A stretch of 64,000 nt of DNA from DSOI01 sp041394885 (GCA_041394885.1 JAWKHI010000044.1:3371-67370), one strand, 5' to 3'. Counted from the first letter of the stretch, positions 1 through 9,388 are shown. A program made the numbers and translations. The notes: generated by a model from the sequence alone, not told the origin.

Positions 1-1
1 G

Positions 2-562
2 GCCGAGCGTATCTCCACCCACGGGCTGTTGGTTTCCGAATTCCCGATGGGCAATCCCGGGCACCCGCAGAACTTCCCGGTCCGCAACCGCATCATTTCC
101 GGGATCAGCGTGGGTGTACTCGTGGTCGAAGGCGCGCAGTACAGCGGATCCGCCATCACGGCGCAACTGGCCATGGAGCAGAACCGCGACGTGTTCGCCG
201 TGCCCGGCAACATCACGTCCAAGATGAGTTGGGCGCCGAACCTGCTCATCAAGCAAGGCGCAAAACTCGTCCAGACCGCCGAAGACGTGCTCACCGAACT
301 GAGCGCGGATCTCCGCCGCGACTTGAGCCAGTACTCGCCGGCCTTGGCCGACGCGTCAAGCGCCGAACCCCCGCTCAGTCCCCTCACGCGCCGCGTGCTG
401 GCCGCCGTCCCGGTGGAAGAGGCCGTTTCCGTGGATCAACTGCTGGACCGTCTTCCGGACTCGACGCCCTCAGAGCTGCTCGCGACGCTGTTCGAGATGC
501 AGTTACAGGGCCTGGTTCGTCAAATGCCGGGCCGCGCGTACGTCCGCGTCTGGAACGGCTGA
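2..562 (+). CDS. dprA: DNA-processing protein DprA, C-terminal part (5' end outside window)
   Basis: The frame is open from base 2, giving 186 residues that end at a TGA. It matches the second half of the DprA Rossmann domain: GLLVSEFPMG, then FPVRNRIISG, then VPGNITS, the usual order in this family. It is followed by a small C-terminal winged-helix domain (roughly the last 60 residues, PLTRRVLAAV to YVRVW). DprA loads RecA onto incoming single-stranded DNA during natural transformation and acts in the cytoplasm. The start and the N-terminal SAM-like region lie upstream of the window. The family assignment is secure; a competence phenotype is inferred. Confidence 0.95.
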   Translation, partial: AERISTHGLLVSEFPMGNPGHPQNFPVRNRIISGISVGVLVVEGAQYSGSAITAQLAMEQNRDVFAVPGNITSKMSWAPNLLIKQGAKLVQTAEDVLTELSADLRRDLSQYSPALADASSAEPPLSPLTRRVLAAVPVEEAVSVDQLLDRLPDSTPSELLATLFEMQLQGLVRQMPGRAYVRVWNG

Positions 563-574
563 GCCAGAAGGAAG

Positions 575-597
575 CGGCTCCCCACGGGCGGGAGCCG
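575..597. terminator. Hairpin between convergent dprA and mscL
   Basis: An 8-bp stem (CGGCTCCC at 575-582 pairing with GGGAGCCG at 590-597) with a 7-base loop sits just after dprA and before the end of mscL. There is no clear T run on either strand, so it may be a weak bidirectional terminator. Confidence 0.45.
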
Positions 598-623
598 TCA
601 TCCAGATTCCGGTGGGAAAGCGC

Positions 624-1052
624 TTATGCGCCGGCACCCCGGCTCTTGGCCAGCAGGTCCCGGATTTCGCCAAGGAGCACTTCTTCTTTCGGCGGCGCCG
701 GTGGCGGTGCTGCTTCCTCGGCCTTCTTCATCTGGTTCATCGCTTTGACGATCATGTACATCACAAACGAGACAATCAGAAAGTTGATCAAGGTATTGAT
801 CCAGGCGCCATACGCGATCACCGGGGCGTTGGCCTTCCTGGCTTCTTCGAGCGTCGCGAAGGTGCCGCTGAGGGGGATAAAGAGATCTTTGAAATCAGCA
901 CCGCCCGTGAAAAATCCGGCCACGGGCATCACTACGTCACCCACCAAACTGGTGACAACGCCGCCAAATGCGGCGCCCATGATGATGCCCACCGCCATGT
1001 CGAGCATGTTGCCCTTGACGGCAAATTCCTTGAATTCCTGGATCATACCCAT
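624..1052 (-). CDS. mscL: Large-conductance mechanosensitive channel MscL
   Basis: The protein is 142 residues, the normal MscL length. It begins MGMIQEFKEFAVKGN, followed by the conserved pore helix (MLDMAVGIIMGAAFG), a periplasmic loop, a second membrane helix (LINFLIVSFVMYMIVKAM) and a C-terminal amphipathic bundle. MscL is a homopentameric inner-membrane valve that opens under extreme membrane tension on osmotic downshock. I chose the start at 1052 because AGGAGAGG lies a suitable distance upstream and the protein then begins at the conserved N-terminal helix; an upstream in-frame ATG at 1103 would add an atypical 17-residue leader. It is convergent with dprA. Confidence 0.95.
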   Translation of the reverse strand: MGMIQEFKEFAVKGNMLDMAVGIIMGAAFGGVVTSLVGDVVMPVAGFFTGGADFKDLFIPLSGTFATLEEARKANAPVIAYGAWINTLINFLIVSFVMYMIVKAMNQMKKAEEAAPPPAPPKEEVLLGEIRDLLAKSRGAGA

Positions 1053-1310
1053 AAGGCTTGCTTCCTCTCCTGACAGAGATTTGTGTTGCTTTTGCCGCAG
1101 CATGACGTCATACGGCCTGTCAAGAGTAACACAACGCCCCAGGGCCGAAACAGTCCTTTTCGGGGAGCTTTTGGAACCAAGCGGTCTAGAGTACTAGGCT
1201 TCCCGCCGGGGCGGTCTCCATAAGACAGGTGGAATGAGATTCTTCCAGCTCATGAGGATACGCGCGGCCTCGGTTGGAGGGGGCTGGCTAAATTTTTTCC
1301 ATGCGAGTGC

Positions 1311-1748
1311 CTATCGCCAGGATCCTTGCGCCCGCAACCCGCGCAGCGCATAGAGATCCTGCCGCAAACGCGCACGGTCCCGCGGGTGCAGTTGATCGGC
1401 TTGGGCGAGATGCTCCATGTTTCCGATGGCATCGTTGAGGCTGCCGCGATCGAAGCGCCCGCGGCGGGCGCGCTCGTCGAATTGCGCCAGTTCCTCGATC
1501 GCGCGGCGGAAATGTTTGGCCTCGTGATTGTCCACACGCGCGCGGGATCCGATCGCCTGCAAGTCGGTCAGCGCCACACGGACCGGATTCGCGCGAGTGC
1601 CGTAGGATCGGCTTGCGTAACGCGAGTTGAAACGGCGATCCCCATCGTAGCGATCACCGTCACGCGCCAAGAGTCCGGGCGCCGCCGTGAGGAACACGGG
1701 AGCCAGCACCATGGCGGGTAGAATCGTTCGTAACCTGGCAGAATTCAT
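1311..1748 (-). CDS. Small secreted protein of unknown function
   Basis: The 145-residue product starts with a plausible Sec signal peptide (positively charged start, hydrophobic stretch ILPAMVLAPVFLTAAPG). The mature part is rich in Arg, Asp and Ala and looks largely helical, with no cysteines or known catalytic motif. GAGGTGAAA just upstream of the ATG is a good ribosome binding site. The gene stands alone between mscL and a large unknown gene, all on the minus strand. I do not recognise the family; a periplasmic or surface role is inferred only from the signal peptide. Confidence 0.7.
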   Translation of the reverse strand: MNSARLRTILPAMVLAPVFLTAAPGLLARDGDRYDGDRRFNSRYASRSYGTRANPVRVALTDLQAIGSRARVDNHEAKHFRRAIEELAQFDERARRGRFDRGSLNDAIGNMEHLAQADQLHPRDRARLRQDLYALRGLRAQGSWR

Positions 1749-1811
1749 GGTGTTTCACCTCGGTTTCTCTGACGCACCGGCTTTGCGGACTGAGTACAAA
1801 AACCGGCACAC

Positions 1812-1861
1812 AAAAAAACGAGGCGCCACCCCCGTTGGTAGACAGGGTAAGCGGCGCCTCG
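1812..1861 (-). terminator. Rho-independent terminator after the 685-aa unknown gene
   Basis: A perfect 9-bp stem, CGAGGCGCC (1819-1827) with GGCGCCTCG (1853-1861), has a further possible ACCC/GGGT pairing inside the loop. Read on the minus strand it is followed directly by seven T (1812-1818), the standard intrinsic terminator layout. Confidence 0.85.
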
Positions 1862-1888
1862 ACTCCAAGCCGGCCCGAGACTCCGGCG

Positions 1889-3946
1889 TCAGTCCGCGTT
1901 CACAATCGCCACGCCCATCGACGGCGTTATGTAGCGGATCACAGGGTTGTAATTCCAGTCGACGAGCTGACCGCCGTCGCCGCCGCTCGGGTTGAACGCG
2001 CGGCCTGCCACGGTGGCTCCCAGACTGTATGCGCCCGCCGGTTGCACAGCGGCTACCGAGTAGATCGCCGTGCTGTTGAAGGTGTTGTCGGCCGCATTCA
2101 CGTGCCAATGTTCCACCGTCGAGAGCGCGGAACTCAGCGTGGGATTGCCCCCGGCCCCGCATCCGCCGGCGGTGAACCGTACCGAACGCATATGCGCCGC
2201 CGAGGAAGTGAAGCTCACCTCGATGTCGATATCGGACGGCACAACGCCCCGAGGGATCACCGCGCAGGCGAGCGGCAGGTCATGCCAGGCGCCTCCGGAC
2301 TTTCGCCAGCGGAGCTTGGTGAACTGGAACGAAGGCCGGGAGTTGTCGACGACGAAGCGCACTTGCGCCGATGTCGCCACTACGTTCTTGGCGGCGTTGC
2401 CCAATTGCAGATCGAGCGTGTAGACGCCATCGGCGAACGCGGCAGTGTTCCAGTCCAGCAGTAACAGGTCCGGGAACCAGTTTTCGGCTTGGGGAAGCAC
2501 GGGATACCAGCCGGCGCCATCGGCTGCGGGCCAGAGGGTCTCGAGCGCGCCGCCCGCGCCCAGCCGATAGAGCGGCCACGTGAGTCCTGTAAACGGCGCC
2601 ACCGGGGAGCCATTGTGGCTGTAGCGGACGCGATAAAACTTCGCGTTCCCGATGCGGTTGCATCCAAACAGGGACAGGGTGCTGGCATACGGCGTTTCCG
2701 CCAGCGGATTCGGCGGGGGATCCACCAGCGCACCGGTGGGATGGGGCCGGTTCACGCGACGTGCATAGCCGGTGCCGTTGTCGTGATACGGATCGGCCGG
2801 CAGAGCCGGATTCACCAGCGGGTGCCGGCCCGCGAACAAAATTGCCGGCGTATTGCCGCAAGGTACGTCAGGCGCGTCGCACAACAGTCCTGCGATCGCG
2901 ATGGGTGAGGCCTCGAGCGTAACATCGGGAATTGGGCCGGCGTTCCAGCGGACGTCGAAGTAACCTTCCGAATAGATCGTTTCTTCGTTGCCGTCGCCGT
3001 CCACATCCTGAGTAACACGGAAAGTAATATCCGGCACATCCACGATCGCGTGCCATTCCGGCACGAGAATGTCCACGCACCTGCGGAAGGGGCCTACCCA
3101 GCGCCGGAAATCCACTTGGCGCAGCACAGCCGGGTCAATCTTGATGGTGCCCGGAAGTTGCAATTCCGCTTTCGTTCCTTTTTCGTCCTTATCCACCAAA
3201 CCGGGCCGAAGCTCGGGCGGCAGCGGAGGAGGAACCGGAGACGCGAATGCGGGTCCGGCAAGAAGATCCTGCCCCGGTTTCGCGTTTCCGCCGAGCGTTT
3301 GGGCAATTTCGAGCCCCGCCAGGCGTTCGGCCTGTTCGCGGCCAATCGCCGCTTCCAGGTGCCGCAGCGTCATCCCGCCGTCGCGCAACAGGAAGGGCGG
3401 GGGATCCGGATCCGGCCCGGGCGGCACCCGGAATGGCGGAATCGCTACTTCCAGCAGGTCCCGCAGGTTGGGCTTGATGAAGATATCCGGGAAACAGATG
3501 CGCTCCCGCCGGAATCGCAGAATCCAGTCGATATCCCATCGCGGAATCCACACGCAAAACCGGCCGCACTGATCCGTCTTGACCGTCGCGATCACTTCCC
3601 GGCGGCAAAGAAAGGGGAAAAACCACAACCAGGGGTTACCGGGCGGGAAGAATCCGAGTAAGTTACAGTCGGTATCCTCGACATGGACGGTGGCAAAGGG
3701 CACCGGATACTCGACGCCTGTGACAGGGTCCCGTTTCACCACCTTGCCGCACACGCGCCGAAACCCGAGTATTTCGAAATCGATCTTCCAGCGATACTTC
3801 TCGCTGATTTGGGCCACTGTGGCTCCTGCGAGTTCCCGCGCGCTGACGCCGCTGAGGGCGGAGAGCCGCTCCGCCTGGATTTTTGTCAAGGGCCGCTGAT
3901 CCGGCGGCGGTTCCGGAGCAGTCTTCTTCTTGGTTTCGTTCACCAT
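1889..3946 (-). CDS. Large cysteine-containing protein of unknown function
   Basis: The 685-residue protein has no signal peptide or membrane helix. After a charged N-terminus there is a beta-rich segment with a CarboxypepD_reg/Cna-B feel (VCGKVVKRDPVTG, then PFATVHVEDTD, then TDQCGRFCVWIPRWDID). The middle is proline-rich, and the C-terminal half looks like carbohydrate-binding or Ig-like beta sandwiches, including DVDGDGNEE, a possible calcium-binding Dx[DN]xDG loop. About a dozen cysteines are scattered through it. The ATG at 3946 is preferred over one at 3976 because of GGAAAGGAAG upstream. It ends at a strong intrinsic terminator. I do not recognise the family and assign no function. Confidence 0.75.
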   Translation of the reverse strand: MVNETKKKTAPEPPPDQRPLTKIQAERLSALSGVSARELAGATVAQISEKYRWKIDFEILGFRRVCGKVVKRDPVTGVEYPVPFATVHVEDTDCNLLGFFPPGNPWLWFFPFLCRREVIATVKTDQCGRFCVWIPRWDIDWILRFRRERICFPDIFIKPNLRDLLEVAIPPFRVPPGPDPDPPPFLLRDGGMTLRHLEAAIGREQAERLAGLEIAQTLGGNAKPGQDLLAGPAFASPVPPPLPPELRPGLVDKDEKGTKAELQLPGTIKIDPAVLRQVDFRRWVGPFRRCVDILVPEWHAIVDVPDITFRVTQDVDGDGNEETIYSEGYFDVRWNAGPIPDVTLEASPIAIAGLLCDAPDVPCGNTPAILFAGRHPLVNPALPADPYHDNGTGYARRVNRPHPTGALVDPPPNPLAETPYASTLSLFGCNRIGNAKFYRVRYSHNGSPVAPFTGLTWPLYRLGAGGALETLWPAADGAGWYPVLPQAENWFPDLLLLDWNTAAFADGVYTLDLQLGNAAKNVVATSAQVRFVVDNSRPSFQFTKLRWRKSGGAWHDLPLACAVIPRGVVPSDIDIEVSFTSSAAHMRSVRFTAGGCGAGGNPTLSSALSTVEHWHVNAADNTFNSTAIYSVAAVQPAGAYSLGATVAGRAFNPSGGDGGQLVDWNYNPVIRYITPSMGVAIVNAD

Positions 3947-4041
3947 GGCACTTCCTTTCCTACCGGGTAGTGACACCGTCGACCGAAACCGTTACAGTAC
4001 TTATGGAACCAATATTCCGGTTCCGCCGCGGACCGATTCTT

Positions 4042-6252
4042 CTATCTGAGCGAAACCGGTTGCCCCACCGCCCCGTTTCCCGCCGAATCCCAAGCCGCGA
4101 ACCGGACCCACTTCTGTCCGCCCGCCTTGAAGGGAACGCGAAAACGCGCATTGCCGAACGCCCCCTTTTCGCTGGTGCGGACCACCGTCCGATCGGTCTT
4201 GTCGCCGTCGCCCCAGACAATCTCGACGAAGTCCAGCGGGAACGTCCACTCCACATCGGCCACAACCGCGCGGTTATCTCCGGAACCCTCCACCGACGAT
4301 GATTTGATCAGCACTTCGCCACTCGAGACAAAGAAGCGCCCATCGCGCATCGCCTTCAGAATCGGGCTCCAATCCTCGTCGAAACGCGGCAATCGATCCA
4401 ACTGCACATAGTTCACCATTAGGTGGGGATAAGTTTCGTCGTCCGGATACTTGGCATAAGTATCGCCTTCCGCGATCATGTATTTCGGCCGGCCCCAGTT
4501 ATTCATGTCGTCGAGCGTGCCGAGGCAGCGCACTTCGCATAGGCGGCTTTCGGAAAGGTCCACCGGTAGAGATTGGAACGACGCGCCGAGGTATCGGTCA
4601 CTGCGGAAATAGGGCGTCTCGCGAATCGCGTCGGGATGGTAACTGGAGCCTTTTGTGCGCGGGTGGGCTTGCCAAACCAGTCCCCCTTCCGCTTCGAGCA
4701 TCCGCAGTTCGTCTTCGGCGCTGCCGGCGTGATACACCTTCCCGAATCCGGCGAGGCTTTCCGTGAGGGGCTGTCCCGGCTGCCGCACGTGAGACCAGAA
4801 CACCGGCCGTGGGAACACCATGGTGTAGTGGCCGCTGAAATTGGCGTCCGGCTCCTCGCCGGGCATGATCAGGAAATCGCGATCGGAATGCCGGCGGCAG
4901 CCGTCGAAGTATACCTTCTGCTCCCGGAAGCGCACAGGACCGGGGTCGTTCGGATGACCGTCGCCATGAAAATCCGACATCATCGCGATGTTGATGCCGA
5001 GGGCGCGGAACGTCGGCACCCAACCCGGCTGCAGGTCGATCGTACCGGCGTCGAGTAACTGCTCATGAAAATGCGTGTGAAAGTGACTCACGGCCACCTG
5101 GTGCCCGGCGAGCGGCTTGTACCGGTCCTCATGGGTGAACGCCAGCACGTCACGCCGCGCGGCGCCGGCATCCTCAGGACTCAGATAGTAGTAAACCGCC
5201 ATGCGCTGCCACGTGCCCGGCGGAGCGTTGTAGAGCGCGAAGTTGCCCTCGGCAAACCGGCGCGACTGCGTGGCCCGCTTTTGCATCAACGCTTCGGTCT
5301 TGCCGAACGGCCGATACATCTCCTCCATGTCGGCCTGGCGGACGCCCACCGCGTACGAATCGTCGCTATCTTTTCGGTAGTAGACATAGCCGAGGTTCAA
5401 CTCGATTTCGCGACCGAAGAAAAACTTGTGCGGCGGCGGGAACACGGCGAGCGAGCCGGGCCCATCGACAACGAGCAGCCGGTTACGCGCGCGAAGGCCC
5501 ACCGGTTCGTCGTTGTTGGATCCGCCGAACTCGTACTTCTGATCTCCCCGCGCCACGTCTCGCCACAGCACCCGCGGCGAGTGACTAACCGCAAAGCCGC
5601 GCAAGCCGGCCCGGTAGTGATAGGCGACCGAAGGCTCGTCCGTCTTGGCAATCGCCTCCTGCCGCAGCAGGTTCGTCCCTTTGTAGATGGTAAATTGCAG
5701 CCGCCCCGCGAAGATACCGAGCGACAGGCCATCGTAGGAGACTTCCAGGCGCGCACCATCGGTGCGTACCACGCACTCCCCCGGCGCGTACGTCGCCTCG
5801 GCTCGTTGTATCTCCGATGCCTGCCGCGGCAGGTCCGGATTGGTGCCGGCCAGACCGGGCACCGCCAACGGGGCATCCCAGAATACCTTCCATTTCTCCC
5901 GTTCGAGAAAATCAGGCGCCATCTGATTCACGGCCTTCAACGGGCTCAATTGCTGTTGCGAGATGCGGCGCCGTCCGGTGGTGACGGCGAACTCCGGAGT
6001 AAGGCCGGTTCCCAGAATTCGCCACGCGCCGCCCTGCGGCCGAGCGGCGAGTTCGCCAACGATGGGAGCACCGCCGGCGATCCCGAACGTCGCACGTAAT
6101 TCCTGATTCCGCGCGCCGGTCCAGACAACCCGGAGCGCGTCGCCGGCGGATTCGGCCCGGAGCCCCGGCTGGGCCTTGTATGCCGACAAGTCGCAAGGAG
6201 CCGCGTAGGCGCAGGCCCCGGCCAGAACGATCAAAATCATGTAACGCTGCAT
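4042..6252 (-). CDS. Secreted PHP-like metal-dependent hydrolase (CehA/McbA-like)
   Basis: This 736-residue protein has a Sec signal peptide (MILIVLAGACAYA). The first half (about residues 20-380) is a beta-rich domain without recognised motifs. The second half carries PHP-type metal-ligand clusters in order: HFHTHFHEQ near residue 390, DFHGDGHPND near 422, GEEPDAN near 465 and AHPRTKG near 534. PHP enzymes usually cleave phosphoesters with a bound metal cluster, but many secreted acidobacterial members have no known substrate. The start at 6252 is chosen for GGAGG upstream and the good signal peptide. It precedes the unknown 685-aa gene on the same strand, 95 bases away. The fold is likely; the substrate is unknown. 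Confidence 0.75.
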   Translation of the reverse strand: MQRYMILIVLAGACAYAAPCDLSAYKAQPGLRAESAGDALRVVWTGARNQELRATFGIAGGAPIVGELAARPQGGAWRILGTGLTPEFAVTTGRRRISQQQLSPLKAVNQMAPDFLEREKWKVFWDAPLAVPGLAGTNPDLPRQASEIQRAEATYAPGECVVRTDGARLEVSYDGLSLGIFAGRLQFTIYKGTNLLRQEAIAKTDEPSVAYHYRAGLRGFAVSHSPRVLWRDVARGDQKYEFGGSNNDEPVGLRARNRLLVVDGPGSLAVFPPPHKFFFGREIELNLGYVYYRKDSDDSYAVGVRQADMEEMYRPFGKTEALMQKRATQSRRFAEGNFALYNAPPGTWQRMAVYYYLSPEDAGAARRDVLAFTHEDRYKPLAGHQVAVSHFHTHFHEQLLDAGTIDLQPGWVPTFRALGINIAMMSDFHGDGHPNDPGPVRFREQKVYFDGCRRHSDRDFLIMPGEEPDANFSGHYTMVFPRPVFWSHVRQPGQPLTESLAGFGKVYHAGSAEDELRMLEAEGGLVWQAHPRTKGSSYHPDAIRETPYFRSDRYLGASFQSLPVDLSESRLCEVRCLGTLDDMNNWGRPKYMIAEGDTYAKYPDDETYPHLMVNYVQLDRLPRFDEDWSPILKAMRDGRFFVSSGEVLIKSSSVEGSGDNRAVVADVEWTFPLDFVEIVWGDGDKTDRTVVRTSEKGAFGNARFRVPFKAGGQKWVRFAAWDSAGNGAVGQPVSLR

Positions 6253-6343
6253 CTCAATCCGCCTCCGAAGCCGATAGGGCATGCTTGTGCCCGCCAACTA
6301 GTGTACCCCCCGCACCTTCTGCTATAACAGCAACTACCACTCC

Positions 6344-7414
6344 ATGGGTCACCCACTAAGAATCGCAATCGCCGGGCTCGGCCGAATGGGAGCCGTTCAC
6401 GCCCGGAACCTCCTCCAACTGCAGAGAACGGAGGGCGTGTGTGAGATCGCCGCGCTCGTGGAGACCGACGAGTCTCGCGCACGGCGATTCCTCGACGAAT
6501 CCGGCTACGACGCGCCGGTGTTTTCCTCGGTGGCCGCGCTTGCCAGTGCCCGGGTTTGCAAGGCGGCGCTGATCGCCACCCCCACCGAGAACCACCGCGA
6601 ACACGCGTCCACGTTAATCGACGCCGGCTATCGCGTGCTGCTCGAGAAGCCGCTCACCGGGACGCTCGCGGGCGACGAAGCTTTCGCCGCCGAACTCGAC
6701 CGCGACCATCCCCAAGCCCTGATGCTCGGCTTTCAACGCCGCTTCGATGAGCCGCTGCGCTATGCGCGGGAGGCGATGGCTTCCGGCGCCATTGGACGTG
6801 TGTTCAAGATCTTTTCGGCGCTGGAGGACTCGGGTGCGCCGCCGGACGGATACCAAAGCGGCGGCATTCTGCCCGACATGTCTGTGCATAACGTGGACGA
6901 GGTGCTTTGGCTCACCGGCGAGATGCCGCATTCGGCGGTGGCGGTCGGGTCGAGGTTGTATGGGCACACCGTGTCCACGTGCGAGGAAGATTTCGATGAC
7001 GCGATGCTGGTGATGTGGTTTCGTGACGCCATGGCGCAGATTCAGGTTAGCCGCAACCACGTCCCCGGCTATCGGGTGGAAACGGTGATCCACGGCGAGC
7101 AGGGCCACATCCACATCGGGCGCTTCGATCAAAAACCGTGCGACATCACGGTGGAGGTGTATGGCCGCCGCGGGCGGAAAGAGCCGATCGACTTCCGTGT
7201 GTTCTCGATGGGCCAGCCGGATCCGAACGCACCGGAATTCATGGACCGCTTTGGACCGGCCTACAAAGCCGAAGCCGCTGCGTTCATCGAGGGCTGCCGG
7301 TCTGGCGGCGCATTCCCGGTGACGCATAACGACGGTCTTCGGGCTCAGCGGGTGATCGAGGCAGGGATGCGGCGCGTGATCACGGCGGAGAACAACGGCA
7401 ACCCTGTTTCGTAA
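6344..7414 (+). CDS. Gfo/Idh/MocA family NAD(P)-dependent oxidoreductase
   Basis: The 356-residue protein opens with a Rossmann nucleotide-binding loop (IAIAGLGRMGAVHARN, residues about 7-22) and has the family EKPLTG motif near residue 101. The C-terminal beta-sheet substrate domain follows, including GGILPDMSVHNVDEVLWL, where the conserved His is visible. Relatives oxidise or reduce sugars and inositols, such as inositol 2-dehydrogenases; the substrate here cannot be read from sequence. It is divergent from the PHP-like gene and convergent with the next small gene. A TATAAC box about 20 bases before the ATG may be its -10 element. Confidence 0.9.
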   Translation: MGHPLRIAIAGLGRMGAVHARNLLQLQRTEGVCEIAALVETDESRARRFLDESGYDAPVFSSVAALASARVCKAALIATPTENHREHASTLIDAGYRVLLEKPLTGTLAGDEAFAAELDRDHPQALMLGFQRRFDEPLRYAREAMASGAIGRVFKIFSALEDSGAPPDGYQSGGILPDMSVHNVDEVLWLTGEMPHSAVAVGSRLYGHTVSTCEEDFDDAMLVMWFRDAMAQIQVSRNHVPGYRVETVIHGEQGHIHIGRFDQKPCDITVEVYGRRGRKEPIDFRVFSMGQPDPNAPEFMDRFGPAYKAEAAAFIEGCRSGGAFPVTHNDGLRAQRVIEAGMRRVITAENNGNPVS

Positions 7415-7425
7415 ACCGGACCGGG

Positions 7426-7713
7426 CTACGGTTGCAGGTTGAAGACTTCGAAACTTCTCTCCTCGGGAGGACCGGTGAAACCGCCTTCCACTCCCCGTTG
7501 CATCGCGGGCATCAGAACATTGTCGCGGAACTGTTCCCAACTCTCCCTCGAGCTGTGGATCGCGACAATGGTGAAGCCGCCTTCCGACTCACCGGCCGCG
7601 TGAAAAATCTGGCCTTCGGGAAGTGTGTCCCGGGCGGGATGGACGGCTGCCAGAGCGGCTTCATATTGTGCCTTGGTGCCGCCGGGAAAGTGATGCACGA
7701 TTGCGTATGCCAT
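7426..7713 (-). CDS. Small dimeric alpha-beta-barrel (ABM-like) protein
   Basis: The 95-residue product (MAYAIVHHFPGGTKAQYEA) has the ferredoxin-like alternation and length of ABM/antibiotic-monooxygenase-like dimeric alpha-beta-barrel proteins, with AGESEGGFTIVAIHSSRESW in the middle. Such proteins bind or oxidise small aromatic molecules, or have no known activity. The start at 7713 has GGAGAAA upstream; longer in-frame versions would add a proline- and glycine-rich leader that overlaps the neighbouring gene. It lies downstream of the Tat-secreted PHP-like gene on the same strand. Confidence 0.7.
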   Translation of the reverse strand: MAYAIVHHFPGGTKAQYEAALAAVHPARDTLPEGQIFHAAGESEGGFTIVAIHSSRESWEQFRDNVLMPAMQRGVEGGFTGPPEERSFEVFNLQP

Positions 7714-7778
7714 TGCTGTTTCTCCAGTTGCCCGCTGCCGGACAACCCGCATTGTACAGGATCCAAGCGCAAGGCGAA

Positions 7779-9371
7779 CTATCCCGCCGCCTCCACCCAC
7801 ACCGGGCTTGACCATGCCATCTGGCCGTTGGCCTGGGTCACGCGCGCATAATACCAATTCACGCCTTTGCCTTGGTCTTCGTCGTTCACGGTGAACGAGG
7901 TCCGGTAATTTTCGTCGAACACGACTCTGTGCAGCAGGGCGGACTCCTTCGGGAAATCGCCCGTGTACACCGTCTCACTGCTTTCCGCCAACTCGCCCAA
8001 CGTGTAGCTCACGGACTTCTCCACCGGCTGCTTCAGCGCGACGGTGACGCGTGTGTCCGCGCCGCCCTTGATCTTCAGCACCAGGCCTTTGGTGGAACGG
8101 TCGTCAATCATCTGACGGAGAGCGGTGAACGATTGCACCGTCGCCGAAGTATTGGTTCGCTCGACGATCCGGTCCCGGCGGTCTTCCTCGAGCGGCCCGG
8201 ACTGGAAGCAGGTCTGCACCGCCTCGATGCGGCCGTTGTCCACCTTCACGGTGAACAGCCAGTCGCAGACGCGTGTGATGCCGAGCGCCGGCCAGGGTCC
8301 CCAACCGTACTCGAATCGCAGCACGACGGGCTTTTCCCAACTGGACGCCGAATTGGCGCGGTCTTGCGGGAAGTCGCGGTGGATGACGCGATTGTTCTTC
8401 AGGATCTCCACGAAGTCCACCTGATCCCAGGCGTCGACGTCAATCTTGATCTCGCGTTGGCGGGCGTACGGCAACTCGGAGCCCATGATCTTGCCGTTCA
8501 ACGAAAAGTCCAGCGCGATGCGGTCACCGGTTACGGCATAGGTGCGCCGGTCCCGGATCGCCTCGAAAATGGCGTCCCGCGTGAGGGCGGTGGCCTTGAC
8601 CACGGCAAGCCCTTCGCGATAGGCGCCGGGGTAGCCCAGGTGATCGTCGGTGCTGGCGATCACACCCAGCCGATGACCCTGGGCGAGGAATGACTGCAGC
8701 GTGTTGCGCGTCCAGCGTCCCGGTTCGGTGTGGCGCGAATAGGGGAAGGCGCCGCGGTCATGCTCGGCGTTTCCCCATTCGGAGTAGATTTCGAGCACCG
8801 GGGAAACCGCCGGGTCACGGTGCGCGATGTTGGCTCCGCGGTTGCCCTGGTGCAGCGCGGGATGATGCGGAATCATCACGCAACCATGCTTTTTCGCGAA
8901 CGCCTGCAGTTGCTTCAGATCGTAGGGAACGTACAATTCCGCGTCGAGGGAGGGAAAGATCACGTGGTAATCGCCGAGGCTGGAGGAGTGCCACTCGTAG
9001 CCCGGGATACAAATGAACTTGCCGGGAAGGTCGAACTCGCGCGCCATCTCGAGGGCTTCGGGCCAACGCTCCTTGGTTACCGCGAAGCCGTTGATCCATT
9101 TGTGCTCCACATTGTTCTGATAGTGGCCGATGTCGTGCCACTGGGCGTGCGGAGTGAAGGCGAAGAAGTCGAGATGGTTGCGCGCGATTTCGAAGGTGCG
9201 CCGCAGGGAGCCCTGCGCGTAGCCGATGTTGTTGTGATTATGGAGGTCGCCGAAGTAGTTGTTGTAGCGGGGCTCCTGTTGCTGGGCAGGGGAGCGCCCG
9301 GCGGTGGCGGCGAGCGCCGCCGCGGAGGCGAGGAAGCCGCGGCGTGTCAGATGGGGGTAGGGACGTCTCAT
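7779..9371 (-). CDS. Tat-exported PHP/DUF3604-like metallohydrolase
   Basis: The 530-residue protein begins with a twin-arginine signal (TRRGFLASAAALAATAG, about residues 9-25). Then come YFGDLHNHNNIGYAQG (about 40-55), HLDFFAFTPHAQWHD, PGYEWHS, IPHHPALHQG and STDDHLGYPG, a run of His/Asp metal-ligand motifs as in PHP and DUF3604 proteins. The C-terminal part is a beta domain. It is predicted to fold in the cytoplasm with bound metal and then move to the periplasm. It is the second PHP-like secreted protein within 10 kb, although the two are not close relatives by eye. The substrate is unknown. It is divergent from the acyl-CoA ligase, with only about 20 bases between them. Confidence 0.8.
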   Translation of the reverse strand: MRRPYPHLTRRGFLASAAALAATAGRSPAQQQEPRYNNYFGDLHNHNNIGYAQGSLRRTFEIARNHLDFFAFTPHAQWHDIGHYQNNVEHKWINGFAVTKERWPEALEMAREFDLPGKFICIPGYEWHSSSLGDYHVIFPSLDAELYVPYDLKQLQAFAKKHGCVMIPHHPALHQGNRGANIAHRDPAVSPVLEIYSEWGNAEHDRGAFPYSRHTEPGRWTRNTLQSFLAQGHRLGVIASTDDHLGYPGAYREGLAVVKATALTRDAIFEAIRDRRTYAVTGDRIALDFSLNGKIMGSELPYARQREIKIDVDAWDQVDFVEILKNNRVIHRDFPQDRANSASSWEKPVVLRFEYGWGPWPALGITRVCDWLFTVKVDNGRIEAVQTCFQSGPLEEDRRDRIVERTNTSATVQSFTALRQMIDDRSTKGLVLKIKGGADTRVTVALKQPVEKSVSYTLGELAESSETVYTGDFPKESALLHRVVFDENYRTSFTVNDEDQGKGVNWYYARVTQANGQMAWSSPVWVEAAG

Positions 9372-9388
9372 GAGCGATACAATCTCCG

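Noticed and set aside
229..1197. 322-codon open frame on the plus strand spanning dprA and mscL
   Set aside because: Overlaps two well-supported genes in another frame and on the other strand; no family features.
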